Positions 8,682-16,985 of a stretch of DNA of 37,708 nt are shown here, piece by piece. The position numbers were made by a program, and so were the translations under genes. How positions within the stretch are numbered: position 1 is the first letter of the stretch; every line of letters starts with the position of its first letter. This stretch comes from Thermoanaerobacterium saccharolyticum (GTDB lineage: Bacteria; Bacillota; Thermoanaerobacteria; Thermoanaerobacterales; Thermoanaerobacteraceae), in the NCBI RefSeq assembly GCF_000747665.1, contig NZ_BBKT01000058.1, forward strand, positions 1-37,708. The letters run 5' to 3'. Below the pieces are notes generated by a model, which ran no database searches, was not told the DNA's origin, and worked only from the letters and a program-made list of their open reading frames with translations.

Positions 8682-11093
8682 TTGGATATTTTTAAGAATC
8701 TAAAGAATAGCGTAATCGTGTTTGACGGAGCAATGGGCACTATGCTTCAGAAAAAAGGCCTTAAAACAGGAGAATGCCCAGAGTATTACAATCTTTCGCA
8801 GCCTGACATTGTGTACGAAATCCACAAGTCGTATATAGATGCGGGAGCCGATGTGATTGAGACAAATACATTTGGTGCCAATAGAATAAAATTAAAATCC
8901 TACAACCTCTCAGATAAATTGCCTGAAATAGTCAAAAGCGCAGTGCAGATAGCCAGAAAAGCTGCCGGTGATAAAGCTGTTGCTCTCTCTATAGGACCTA
9001 TTGGCGAATTGATGGAACCTTTTGGCAAACTAACATTTGACGAGGCTTATAGCGCCTTCGCTGAGGTTGCTGTAGAAGGGGAAAAAGCTGGTGCTGATTT
9101 GGCGATTATTGAGACTATGTCAGATATATTAGAAGCGAAAGCGGCTATTCTCGCTGTAAAGGAGAATACTAATTTAAAGGCAATTTGCACCATGACGTTT
9201 CAGGAAGACGGAAGGACGCTTATGGGGACAGACCCTGTTACAGCAGTAGTAAGCCTCCAAGGGCTTGGCCTTGATGCTATAGGTGTCAATTGCTCTACGG
9301 GACCTGATATGATGGCAGATATAGTGAAAAGGATGGCTGAAGTTTCAAGAATACCAATTTTAGCTCAACCCAACGCAGGAATGCCTCATTTAGAAAATGG
9401 GATGACTCTTTACGACATTACGAAAGAGCAATTTGCCGTTGAGACAAAAAAGCTTTTAGAATGTGGGGCATCTATTGTTGGCGGTTGTTGTGGTACGACT
9501 CCGGAATTCATCAAGCTTTTGAAAGCGGAAGTACACGGTACAGAGAAAGAATCTATCGTAAAAAAATACACAGCAGTTTCATCAAATACAAAGACCATTT
9601 TTATAGGCAGCGATTATCCGGTATGCATAATCGGAGAGAGGATAAATCCTACAGGAAAGAAAAAATTAAGTGCAGCCATAAAAGAAGGCAATTTTAATCT
9701 AATTTATGAGGAAGCTTTGTCTCAGGAAAAGCTTGGTGCAAGCCTACTTGACGTAAATATCGGTGTACCGGGGATAAATGAAGAGGAATTGATGCCTAAA
9801 ATCATCTCTCAGGTACAGAATATTGTCAACGTGCCATTGCAGATAGACAGTAGCAATGTAAGGGCGATTGAAAAAGCAGTGAGAATAGTCAGAGGAAAGC
9901 CTATTATAAATTCTGTCAGCGCAAAAGATAAAAGCTTACAAGAAGTATTGCCTATCGTAAAAAAATACGGTACAAGCGTTATAGGACTTACTATAAGTGA
10001 CGATGGCCTTCCTAAAAATGCAGATGAAAGGCTTAAAAATGCTGAGAAAATAGTAAAAGCCGCTTTAGACTATGGAATACCAAAAGAGGATATAATAATT
10101 GATTGCATTGCGCTTACAGTATCATCTGAGCAGACAGCAGCAATGGAAACATTAAAAGCTATCAACCTTGTTAAGTCTAAGCTTGGTGTAAGTACGGTTA
10201 TAGGACTCAGCAACATATCTTATGGATTGCCTGAGCGGCAGTTTATAAATACTGCATTTCTCGCAATGGCAGTATCATACGGTTTAGACGCTGTTATAGT
10301 CAATCCAAATGATAAGATAACGATGGATATATTAAACGCTTCAATGGTCTTATCAACAAGAGATAAAAGATGCGAAAGATACATAAATACATATAAAAAA
10401 GATGATGGAACAAATAAGACGCCAGCATCATCTTCATCTGTAGAGAAAAAAACAGATGGCAATGCAAGCGAGATGCTTTATAGAAATATATTAGAAGGCA
10501 AAAAGGCTGACATAGATAGATTAGTGCTGGAAATACTTAATGAAGGCGTAGAACCATTAAGCATAGTTGACAATACTGTAATACCAGCACTTAAAGATGT
10601 AGGAGATAAATATGATAAAGGAATATATTTTCTTCCACAGCTTTTAAATTCAGCAGAAGTCGTTGAAAGTGCTTTTAAAGTTTTAAAGGAAAAAATGCCT
10701 AAAGGTATGGGATCTAAAGGTAAAATAATACTTGCAACAGTAGAAGGCGATATACACGACATAGGTAAAAATATAGTCAAAGTCCTTCTTGAAAATTACG
10801 GGTACGAGGTAATAGATCTTGGGAAAGATGTTAAACCATCTATAATTGTAGATGAAGTAAAAAGGACAAATGCGAAACTTGTAGGGCTTAGTGCATTGAT
10901 GACTACGACGCTTAACAATATGGAAAAGACGATTAATATATTAAGGAAGGAGCATGATGTAAAAATCATGGTAGGCGGTGCCGTACTTACAAAAGATTAT
11001 GCAATGAAAATTGGAGCCGATTATTATGGCGCAAATGCACAAGAAGCTGTAAGGATAGCAGATAAGGTGTTTAGTGAATTAAATACGAATTAA
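8682..11093 (+). CDS. metH: Cobalamin-dependent methionine synthase, lacking the reactivation domain
   Basis: About 803 residues. Domains in order are homocysteine methyltransferase (1 to about 285, with FDGAMGTMLQ, GVNCSTG and the zinc Cys pair in GGCCGT), a pterin-binding barrel (about 315-560, with GERINPTGKKK and DVNIG), a B12 cap helix region (about 600-685), and a B12 domain with the ligand motif EGDIHDIGKNIV, GLSALMTTT and VGGAVL. It ends there, without the SAM-dependent reactivation domain of E. coli MetH, as in other short clostridial MetH proteins. ATG 8673 abuts the AAGGAG site, so TTG 8682, nine bases downstream of that site, is the more likely start. Forms an operon with metF. 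Confidence 0.95.
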   Translation: MDIFKNLKNSVIVFDGAMGTMLQKKGLKTGECPEYYNLSQPDIVYEIHKSYIDAGADVIETNTFGANRIKLKSYNLSDKLPEIVKSAVQIARKAAGDKAVALSIGPIGELMEPFGKLTFDEAYSAFAEVAVEGEKAGADLAIIETMSDILEAKAAILAVKENTNLKAICTMTFQEDGRTLMGTDPVTAVVSLQGLGLDAIGVNCSTGPDMMADIVKRMAEVSRIPILAQPNAGMPHLENGMTLYDITKEQFAVETKKLLECGASIVGGCCGTTPEFIKLLKAEVHGTEKESIVKKYTAVSSNTKTIFIGSDYPVCIIGERINPTGKKKLSAAIKEGNFNLIYEEALSQEKLGASLLDVNIGVPGINEEELMPKIISQVQNIVNVPLQIDSSNVRAIEKAVRIVRGKPIINSVSAKDKSLQEVLPIVKKYGTSVIGLTISDDGLPKNADERLKNAEKIVKAALDYGIPKEDIIIDCIALTVSSEQTAAMETLKAINLVKSKLGVSTVIGLSNISYGLPERQFINTAFLAMAVSYGLDAVIVNPNDKITMDILNASMVLSTRDKRCERYINTYKKDDGTNKTPASSSSVEKKTDGNASEMLYRNILEGKKADIDRLVLEILNEGVEPLSIVDNTVIPALKDVGDKYDKGIYFLPQLLNSAEVVESAFKVLKEKMPKGMGSKGKIILATVEGDIHDIGKNIVKVLLENYGYEVIDLGKDVKPSIIVDEVKRTNAKLVGLSALMTTTLNNMEKTINILRKEHDVKIMVGGAVLTKDYAMKIGADYYGANAQEAVRIADKVFSELNTN

Positions 11094-11101
11094 GCAAACA
11101 A

Positions 11102-11125
11102 AAAGCCGGTATAGCCGGCTTTTTT
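11102..11125 (+). terminator. Bidirectional terminator between metH and cotJC
   Basis: An 8-bp stem, AAAGCCGG (11102-11109) with CCGGCTTT (11115-11122), has loop TATAG. T tracts lie on both sides in the respective directions, as expected between convergent genes only 30 bases apart. Confidence 0.9.
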
Positions 11126-11696
11126 AAAATATTTTTTTGCTTCTTAGATGTTCTTGTACAAGATCCAAGGTCTCTCCGAATCTTTGGAAGTGTACAATTT
11201 CTCTTTCTCTTAAAAACCTTAATGTATCTTTTACACAAGGGTCATCTGTAAGATTTATAAGATGTTCGTACGTTGCTCTTGCCTTTTCTTCTGCTGCCAT
11301 GTCTTCGTGAAGATCTGCGATTACATCACCCTTTGCCTGAATATACGCTGCTGTCCATAGCATACCTGTCGTATCGCTGTAGAAAAGAGCTCTATCGTGC
11401 TCTGTGTACTGTTCTCCAAGGCCTTCCCTTTTAAGCTCCTCTACTGGCACGCCCTTTAAAAGCTTAAATACCATTGTGGCAATTATTTCAAGATGCGCAA
11501 ATTCTTCGGTGCTGATGTCTGTCAATGTTCCTTTTGCTTGGCCTGTAGGCATTGTGTATCTTTGAGTTTGGTATCTCAACGCTGCCGCTAATTCACCATC
11601 TGGCCCACCATACTGTGCAATCAAGAATTTAGCCATCTTTACATCCGGTTTACACACATTGGCAGGATATTCTAACTTCTTTTCATACACCCACAT
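11124..11696 (-). CDS. cotJC: Spore coat protein CotJC, manganese-catalase-like
   Basis: 190 residues of the ferritin-like manganese catalase family. Glu/His metal-ligand segments are visible in EFAHLEIIATMVFKLL, the EDMAAEEKARATYEHL helix and EREIVHFQRFGE. In Bacillus subtilis the CotJ proteins are inner spore-coat components made in the mother cell. It is the last gene of a three-gene minus-strand unit (cotJA, cotJB, cotJC) with gaps of 2-12 bases. ATG 11696 follows AAAGGGGTG. Its presence is good evidence for a spore former. Catalase activity is inferred from the fold. Confidence 0.95.
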   Translation of the reverse strand: MWVYEKKLEYPANVCKPDVKMAKFLIAQYGGPDGELAAALRYQTQRYTMPTGQAKGTLTDISTEEFAHLEIIATMVFKLLKGVPVEELKREGLGEQYTEHDRALFYSDTTGMLWTAAYIQAKGDVIADLHEDMAAEEKARATYEHLINLTDDPCVKDTLRFLREREIVHFQRFGETLDLVQEHLRSKKIF

Positions 11697-11708
11697 AGTA
11701 TCACCCCT

Positions 11709-11969
11709 TTAATACTGAATTTCCCACGGCCATGGGTCATCTACCCATCTAAATCTGTTACACTGTGAAGGTGTTTCGCCAAAAGACATCAATGGACCGT
11801 AAAGTTGCTCATATTGCGCCTTTAGAGATTTTGACTGTTGGCTATAGTAGTTGTAGTCTCTAAGTGCTTTTTGGTCATCAGGATGTGTGTCAAGGTAAAG
11901 ATTTAAGTCTATACACGCAAAATCTAACTCCATTATTTTTTTGATAAGAGCTACTTGATTTGCATCCAT
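11709..11969 (-). CDS. cotJB: Spore coat protein CotJB
   Basis: 86 residues beginning MDANQVALIKKIMELDFACIDLNLYLDTHP, with CIDLNLYLDTHP and the C-terminal FPWEI-like WPWEIQY typical of CotJB. It lies between cotJA and cotJC with near-zero spacing and is cotranscribed. GAGGGGGT precedes the start. It has no enzymatic motif and is known as a coat assembly partner of CotJC. Confidence 0.92.
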   Translation of the reverse strand: MDANQVALIKKIMELDFACIDLNLYLDTHPDDQKALRDYNYYSQQSKSLKAQYEQLYGPLMSFGETPSQCNRFRWVDDPWPWEIQY

Positions 11970-11971
11970 TT

Positions 11972-12154
11972 TTAGTACCCCCTCACTTTTTCTTCCATGT
12001 AAGGCTTATCTAATTCAGGGAAAATAGTTCCTCTCTTTAAACCTTGTTCAGGAGGATATGATGATACATATCTTTGCATCGGAATATATGCTTCAGCCAA
12101 GCCTTTTTGGCTCATATCATATGTTTGTATATAAAGATTGTTATAATCATACAT
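11972..12154 (-). CDS. cotJA: Spore coat associated protein CotJA
   Basis: 60 residues, rich in Tyr and Pro, with AYIPMQRY and PEQGLKRGTIFPELDKPY, which matches the short CotJA family (the segment FPELDKPY is characteristic). It is the first gene of the cotJ unit. GGAGGTTTTATATAT precedes the ATG at 12154. A mother-cell sigma-E promoter is expected upstream (12160-12235), but I could not identify convincing -35/-10 boxes. The 146-base gap to the divergent rRNA methyltransferase gene carries the promoters of both. Confidence 0.9.
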   Translation of the reverse strand: MYDYNNLYIQTYDMSQKGLAEAYIPMQRYVSSYPPEQGLKRGTIFPELDKPYMEEKVRGY

Positions 12155-12238
12155 ATATATAAAACCTCCATTTCAGTATTTTTAATATATAATATTCAAA
12201 AATATATTTTGTGTGATAAAATGCATATGCAGGTTGTT

Positions 12239-12267
12239 TTGACGTATTTTGCTTTGTATGGTATATA
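12239..12267 (+). promoter_or_regulatory. Candidate promoter of the rRNA methyltransferase gene
   Basis: TTGACG (12239-12244), a 17-bp spacer and TATATA (12262-12267) lie 33 bases before the ATG at 12301. Confidence 0.6.
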
Positions 12268-12300
12268 TATTGTATATAAATAGTTTAGGGGAAATGTGAC

Positions 12301-13681
12301 ATGAAAAAAAAACGAAGAAATAATAGTTAATATAGATGATATGGACTTAAATGGATATGGATTAACACATTTAAGTGGCAATATTATTAAAGTAAGAGGA
12401 GCTATTAAAGGGCAAACCGCAAAGGTGAAGATAAAAAAAGTAAAGGGCAAAGAAATTGAAGCAGATATCGTAGAGATACTCGAGAGATCACCTTTGGAAC
12501 ATGATAATGTATGCAAACATTTTGGCAAATGTGGCGGCTGTGCATATTTAAATATAAATTATGAGGATCAATTAAAATTAAAAGAAGATTATGTAAAAAA
12601 ACTCCTTGGCGAAGCAGGAATAAAAGGTTTTGAGTTTTTAGGGATTGTAGGGAGTCCTGATGTTTTTTCGTACAGAAACAAGATGGAGTACACATTTGGA
12701 ATAGATGACAATGGCGCGACACAATTGGGACTTCATGTAAAAGGCAGGTATTACGATATTATAACGACGGAGGACTGCAGGATTGTAGACAGTGATTTTA
12801 TTGCATGTTTAAAAAATGTTTTAAAATATACAAGGCAGCAAGGTTTACCACATTATAATATAAAGACACACGAAGGCTATATGAGATACTTAGTCATTAG
12901 AAAAGCTGTAAACACAGATGAGGTTATCATAAATATCGTTACAACATCCCAGATAAAACACGATTTTAGCAATCTTGTAAATGAGCTTATAAATACAAAA
13001 TTAAAGGGCAAGCTTGTTGGCATATTGCACGCTGTAAATGACAGCTATTCTGATGCAGTTAAATGTGAAAAACTTGAAGTGCTATATGGCAGAGACTATA
13101 TAATGGAAGAAATACTCGGTCTTAAATTTAAGATAAGCGCATTTTCATTTTTCCAAACTAATTCAAAAGGTGCAGAGAAGCTCTACAGCATAGCAAGGGA
13201 ATTCGCAAGGGAAATATCTAACAAAATTTTATTTGACTTGTATTGCGGTACTGGGACTATAGGGATAATAATGGCACCGTTGGCTAAAAAAGTAGTAGGC
13301 ATAGAACTTGTTGAAGAAGCTGTCGATGCTGCACGTGAAAATGCACGATTAAATGGACTTAGTAATATACAGTTTATAGCAGGTGATGTCGCACAAAAAA
13401 TAAAGGAAATAAATGAAAAGCCGGATGTGGTTGTGTTAGATCCTCCTAGACCCGGAGTAAATCCAAAGGCTATAATGGACATCATAAAGTTGAACCCAGA
13501 AAAGATAATCTATGTATCCTGCAATCCTGTGTCCCTAACAAGGGATTTAAAGATGCTTACTGAAAGGCAGTACAAAGTGGAAAAAGTAAAATGCGTCGAC
13601 ATGTTTCCTCACACACATCACGTAGAGACGGTAGTGCTGTTGACAAATAAAAAATATAGAAAGTTGGAGAACGGAACATGA
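12301..13681 (+). CDS. rlmCD: 23S rRNA (uracil-5-)-methyltransferase, RlmCD/RumA type; frame broken at codon 4
   Basis: The family product makes 5-methyluridine in 23S rRNA using SAM. The intact protein would be 459 residues, starting MKKNEEIIVNIDDMDLNGYG at ATG 12301 behind AGGGGAAA. An A9 run (12304-12312; eight needed) shifts the frame, and the open part resumes from 12341. After a TRAM domain come the 4Fe-4S cysteines CKHFGKCGGC, then FSFFQTNSKGAEKLY, the SAM motif DLYCGTGTIGI, DPPRPG and YVSCNPVSLTRD with the catalytic Cys. The stop overlaps the start of the marR gene, so both are cotranscribed. The family is certain; specificity (positions 747 and/or 1939) is not. Confidence 0.9.
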
Positions 13682-14148
13682 ACAAAGAAGAACAGCTTAT
13701 AATGGGATTGAGAGATTTATACAATAAGATAGTTTTTCTCAATAAGTTTAAGATGGAAGACGTTCTTAAAGGTTACAAATCATCTGAAGTACATTGTGTT
13801 GAATACATTGGCAAGAATGTAGAACCAAACGTGACAAAATTAGCTGAATACTTTTACATGACCAGAAGTGCCATGAGCAAAATAACAAAAAAACTAATAA
13901 GTAAAGGTATTATAGAGAGTTATCAGAAACCAGATAATCAAAAGGAGATTTATTTTAGACTTACTGAAAAAGGAAAAGAAATTTATAAAATTCATGAAGA
14001 ATTGCATAAAGAGTTTTATGAAAGAGATAAAGTTGTATTTGAAGAGATAACCGAGGAACAATTAGATATTATGCTTAGCTTTGTGAAAAAATATAATAAA
14101 CATTTGGATGACGAAATGAAAAAACAATATAAGAATATAAAGTCGTAA
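13678..14148 (+). CDS. MarR-family transcriptional regulator
   Basis: 156 residues. The winged helix-turn-helix is clear: NVTKLAEYFYMTRSAMSKITKKLISKGIIESYQ (about residues 45-80) is the HTH, and QKEIYFRLTEKGKEIY is the wing with the family-typical LTEKG. ATG 13678 overlaps the preceding stop codon (ATGA). It has its own terminator (14178-14208), followed by the MFS gene with a large palindrome over its promoter, so this protein is the obvious candidate repressor of the exporter, relieved by an unknown drug or metabolite (inference from order and site). Confidence 0.9.
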   Translation: MNKEEQLIMGLRDLYNKIVFLNKFKMEDVLKGYKSSEVHCVEYIGKNVEPNVTKLAEYFYMTRSAMSKITKKLISKGIIESYQKPDNQKEIYFRLTEKGKEIYKIHEELHKEFYERDKVVFEEITEEQLDIMLSFVKKYNKHLDDEMKKQYKNIKS

Positions 14149-14177
14149 TAAATGTTTATAACAGAAACAAAAACATG

Positions 14178-14208
14178 ACAGCCCACTCTATTGATGAAGG
14201 CTGTTTTT
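14178..14208 (+). terminator. Intrinsic terminator after marR
   Basis: ACAGCC (14178-14183) pairs with GGCTGT (14199-14204), followed by TTTTT. It separates the marR transcript from the exporter promoter that begins eight bases later. Confidence 0.75.
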
Positions 14209-14215
14209 GATTTTG

Positions 14216-14244
14216 TTGACAAGGAAACAAAAACATGTTATAAT
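14216..14244 (+). promoter_or_regulatory. Promoter of the MFS exporter gene
   Basis: TTGACA (14216-14221), 17-bp spacer, TATAAT (14239-14244): both hexamers match the sigma-A consensus exactly. Such a strong promoter needs repression, which fits the palindrome overlapping its -10. Confidence 0.9.
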
Positions 14245-14274
14245 TATTTTGTTTCTTGGGAAACAAAATAATTA
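14241..14274 (+). promoter_or_regulatory. Large palindromic operator, probable MarR-family binding site
   Basis: Perfect 15-bp arms TAATTATTTTGTTTC (14241-14255) and GAAACAAAATAATTA (14260-14274) have a TTGG centre. The site starts inside the -10 box and covers the transcription start. The half-site core GAAACAAAA also occurs twice upstream within GAAACAAAAACATG at 14164-14177 and 14224-14237, the second lying between -35 and -10. This layout suits repression by the adjacent MarR protein (inference). Confidence 0.8.
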
Positions 14275-14289
14275 ATGAGGTGAACTCAA

Positions 14290-15549
14290 ATGATTAAATC
14301 AAAGTTATTTAAGAAAGATTTTATGCTTCTTGTGTTAGGCCAAATTATTTCTATATTTGGTAATCAGATATTAAGATATGCATTGCCGCTTTATTTGCTA
14401 AATCAGACAGGCTCATCTGTTTTATTTGGTACAATTTTGGCGTTTTCTTTTATTCCTATGCTTTTACTGTTTCCGATAGGCGGAATAATTGCTGACCGTG
14501 TAAATAAAAGAAATATTATGGTGATTTTGGATTTTAGCACAGCAATACTTATTTTTCTATTTTATATACTGGTAGGTAAAATAGATATAGTTCCACTTAT
14601 GGCAATTACAATGATTATTTTGTATGGCATACAAGGTGCTTATCAGCCGGCGGTTAAAGCAAGCGTACCTGTGCTAGTGGAATCGAAATGTATTATGAAA
14701 GCAAACTCGGTTGTTGATATGATTGGCTCTCTTGCCAGTGTGGCTGGGCCGGTAATCGGAGGCCTTCTATTTTCTATTTTAGGATTAGTACCTATTTTAT
14801 ACGCAAGTATTGGCTGTTTTTTCGCGGCTGCGGTAATGGAGATTTTTATTCATATTCCATTTAAAAAGAGGAAGACAATCGGGAATATATTTACTATCGG
14901 GTATAGCGATATTAAAGAAAGTTTTAGTTTTATGTTTAGGGAGCGGCCTTTACTCTGGAAAATATCCTTAATATTTGGTTCTTCTAATTTATTATTGATT
15001 TCATTGATTATGATTGCGCTTCCTGTATTAATTACGCAGCGTTTAGGCTTTGCTTTGGACATAGCTAACCGATTATATGGTTATTCGCAAGGTATAGTGG
15101 CTACAGGTGCTGTATTGGGTGGACTACTTGCCGGAGTTTTATCAAAAAAACTAAAAGCGAAGGTTAGTCCACTTCTTTTAATCGGTTGTGCTTTATCCAT
15201 ACTCTTAGAAGGAATTGCGCTGCAAATGCTGAGGACACCTATGGCAATTTACATTATTTTACTAATCAGTTCCGGACTGTTATTGATGTTGCAAACATTA
15301 TTTCAAATTCAGATGTCGACGTATATGCAACTTTTAACGCCAAAAGATTTGATAGGAAAAGTTATTTCATGTTTTATGTGTATTGTTATAGGTACAATTC
15401 CATTAGGGCAATTCATCTATGGATTTGTTTTTGAACATATAGGGCATTTCACATATGCTCCGTTTTATATGGCATCATTAATAATGATAGTAATTAGTGT
15501 TTTTAGCAGAAGTATTTTTTATGAAATTGAGCATTTTATAGAACAATAA
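14290..15549 (+). CDS. MFS efflux transporter (MefA-like, macrolide-efflux type)
   Basis: 419 residues with about twelve hydrophobic segments. The N-terminal LLVLGQIISIFGNQILRYALPLYLL and FIPMLLLFPIGGIIADRVNKRNIM (the MFS loop 2-3 signature) are typical of the MefA-like drug exporter branch. AMGAAYQP-like GIQGAYQPAVKASVPVLV is also characteristic. GAGGTGAACTCAA precedes the ATG. It acts in the cytoplasmic membrane, driven by proton-motive force; the substrate is unknown. It is separately transcribed and probably controlled by the upstream MarR regulator. Confidence 0.9.
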   Translation: MIKSKLFKKDFMLLVLGQIISIFGNQILRYALPLYLLNQTGSSVLFGTILAFSFIPMLLLFPIGGIIADRVNKRNIMVILDFSTAILIFLFYILVGKIDIVPLMAITMIILYGIQGAYQPAVKASVPVLVESKCIMKANSVVDMIGSLASVAGPVIGGLLFSILGLVPILYASIGCFFAAAVMEIFIHIPFKKRKTIGNIFTIGYSDIKESFSFMFRERPLLWKISLIFGSSNLLLISLIMIALPVLITQRLGFALDIANRLYGYSQGIVATGAVLGGLLAGVLSKKLKAKVSPLLLIGCALSILLEGIALQMLRTPMAIYIILLISSGLLLMLQTLFQIQMSTYMQLLTPKDLIGKVISCFMCIVIGTIPLGQFIYGFVFEHIGHFTYAPFYMASLIMIVISVFSRSIFYEIEHFIEQ

Positions 15550-15550
15550 A

Positions 15551-15889
15551 AAAGCTGCACATGGAGAGAAATTTGACTTTTTGAGGTTACCTCGCTGTGA
15601 AACAGATATTTCTATGCAAGAGACGGGCATTGCCCAATTTAACTTTTGTTTACATTTGAAAGATATAGGTGCCATCGGCATAACTGCAGCCAAGAAAAAG
15701 CGCAAATAATATATCATGCAAAGAAAGGAAAAAGTAAACAGTTGCCTTACTGGTATTCAAAGCTTCGATTGGTCTTAAAAATAAAAGGGTGAGAATGCTC
15801 GTTAAAAATGTAATTATGTCATTAACACAAGAGAAAGGAAAAACCATGTTTTATAGTCACAAATAAAACTAGAATATAAATCTAAACGC
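15551..15889 (+). other. Gene remnants after the exporter, unrecognised
   Basis: No intact gene lies in this stretch. An open frame without a start, 15551-15709, reads KFDFLRLPRCETDISMQ and QFNFCLHLKDIGAIGITAAK and looks coding. A second short frame ends KNVIMSLTQEKGKTMFYSHK just before 15866. They look like debris of one or two genes that I cannot name. This is the left border of the accessory island. Confidence 0.4.
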
Positions 15890-15930
15890 AAAAAGCCTTG
15901 AATCAATAAAAGATGATTTAAGGCTTTTTT
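15890..15930 (+). terminator. Intrinsic terminator
   Basis: AAAAAGCCTT (15890-15899) pairs with AAGGCTTTTT (15920-15929), extended by a partial inner pairing (GAAT with GATT), and ends in a T tract. It belongs to the remnant or exporter transcript upstream. Confidence 0.75.
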
Positions 15931-15968
15931 ATCCTGATGCCAATTTCATCTTATAAAATCTATTGGCG

Positions 15969-15981
15969 CGTATTGAATACG
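15969..15981 (+). promoter_or_regulatory. Candidate hicAB operator/promoter
   Basis: A small palindrome, CGTAT-TGA-ATACG, directly precedes TATAAT (15983-15988) and lies 30 bases before hicA. HicB antitoxins usually repress their own promoter at such repeats. Prediction only; the -35 is poor. Confidence 0.4.
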
Positions 15982-16010
15982 TTATAATATAAGTTAATGG
16001 AGGGTAATAT

Positions 16011-16157
16011 ATGAAATGTTATTCGTCCCGAGAGATACTCAAAATACTTCAGCAAGATGGTTGGTGCAAGGAAGTAACTGTACCACATCCTAAAAAGGAT
16101 ATTCCTTTTAAAACTGCAAAAAGTATTTTGGATCAGGCAGGACTTAAGCTTGAGTGA
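16011..16157 (+). pseudogene. hicA: HicA toxin remnant lacking the catalytic histidine segment
   Basis: 48 residues, ATG 16011 behind GGAGGG: MKCYSSREILKILQQDGW, then directly VTVPHPKKDIPFKTAKSILDQAGLKLE. HicA mRNA interferases are about 60 residues and carry a GSHH-type segment with the catalytic His between the DGW and the VTVPHP parts. That segment of roughly 15-17 residues is missing in frame, so the toxin should be inactive. The C-terminal HPKKDIP...SILKQAGL-like half is otherwise well preserved. It is followed 47 bases later by hicB. Confidence 0.85.
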
Positions 16158-16204
16158 TTTCTGCCTCCCTCCCTGAATGAAACAAGCCAAAAGGAGGCTT
16201 TTAG

Positions 16205-16614
16205 ATGAAAGAAACATATATTTATCCTGCTATATTTGATTATGCATCTGACGGTATTTCTGTGAGTTTTCCCGATTTACCTGGCTGTTTTACATGTGGA
16301 GATAATGAAGAGGAAGCTGTAAGAAATGCAAAAGAGGCTATGGCACTTCATATTTCAGGTATGGAAGACGATGGAGATGTTATACCAGAACCAACTCCTA
16401 TTTCGAAGATAAAAATAGAAGATAATCAAATTGTTGTTCCAATAGAAGTATGGATGCCATACTATAAAAGTGGTATTAAAACTGTTTATGTAAAGAAAAC
16501 ACTGACAATACCTAATGGCTCAATAGTGTCGCCGAAAGAAACAAAATAAATTTTTCACAGGTACTTCAAGAGGCTCTTAAAGAAAAATTGGGAATTAGAG
16601 AATATAAGCAATAG
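16205..16614 (+). pseudogene. hicB: HicB antitoxin, frameshifted before its DNA-binding domain
   Basis: ATG 16205 follows AAAAGGAGG. The N-terminal HicB fold is intact: YPAIFDYASDGISVSFPDLPGCFTCGDNEEEAVRNAKEAM, and KKTLTIP marks the linker. After CCT at 16512-16514 one base is missing, so the frame runs into a false tail and stops at 16549. In the next frame the expected C-terminus is present, WLNSVAERNKINFSQVLQ and EALKEKLGIREYKQ, ending at 16614; this is the ribbon-helix-helix-like DNA-binding part. A 114-residue truncated antitoxin is still encoded. Both halves of this toxin-antitoxin pair are therefore damaged. Confidence 0.88.
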
Positions 16615-16633
16615 GCACTCTAAAATGGGTGCT

Positions 16634-16985
16634 TTATTTTTTAAGATTATTCACTGATAACATATTAGTACCTATTCTTTTGTTTTTATATTTGTTAATG
16701 TTGCTTTTGCATGTCATGTTGGCATTGTGTATCTTTGTGTCTGGTATCTCAATGCTACTTAATTCTTTCAGGGGATTGCCTAGCATTAACATCGTAATAA
16801 GCGGTGCTATCGGAGGTAGCAGTAAATCAATCATTACTGTTATACCAATGGGGAATATGATCTTTTCTGTTTTTGTTTTACATATATTGCCATTGGGCCG
16901 CCTGCACCCCCGATAATACCAATTACACATGCTTCATTTATGTTAAAGCTAAAAAGCTTTGCACCGATAAAGGCTATAAAAATTC
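16634..16985 (-). pseudogene. Sodium-translocating decarboxylase beta-subunit fragment (OadB/GcdB/MmdB family)
   Basis: In two minus-strand frames the sequence reads NINEACVIGIIGGAGGPMAIYV, then KIIFPIGITVMIDLLLPPIA and PLITMLMLGNPLKE. These match two separate conserved blocks of the beta subunit of biotin-dependent Na+ pumps (in intact proteins xIGIIGGADGPT and FPIxxTxxxxLLxPxAxPLxGMLMxGNLLKE). The roughly 35-45 residues normally between the blocks are missing and the frame changes there; the C-terminal blocks are degraded. It is clearly a relic, with no partner subunits nearby. Confidence 0.7.

Noticed and set aside
12155-12235. Sigma-E promoter for cotJ
   Set aside because: Expected from cotJ biology, but no pair of boxes with proper spacing was convincing.
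16612-16645. Terminator after hicB
   Set aside because: GCAC/GTGC plus a T-rich tract is visible, but the stem is only 4-5 bp, so I did not list it.
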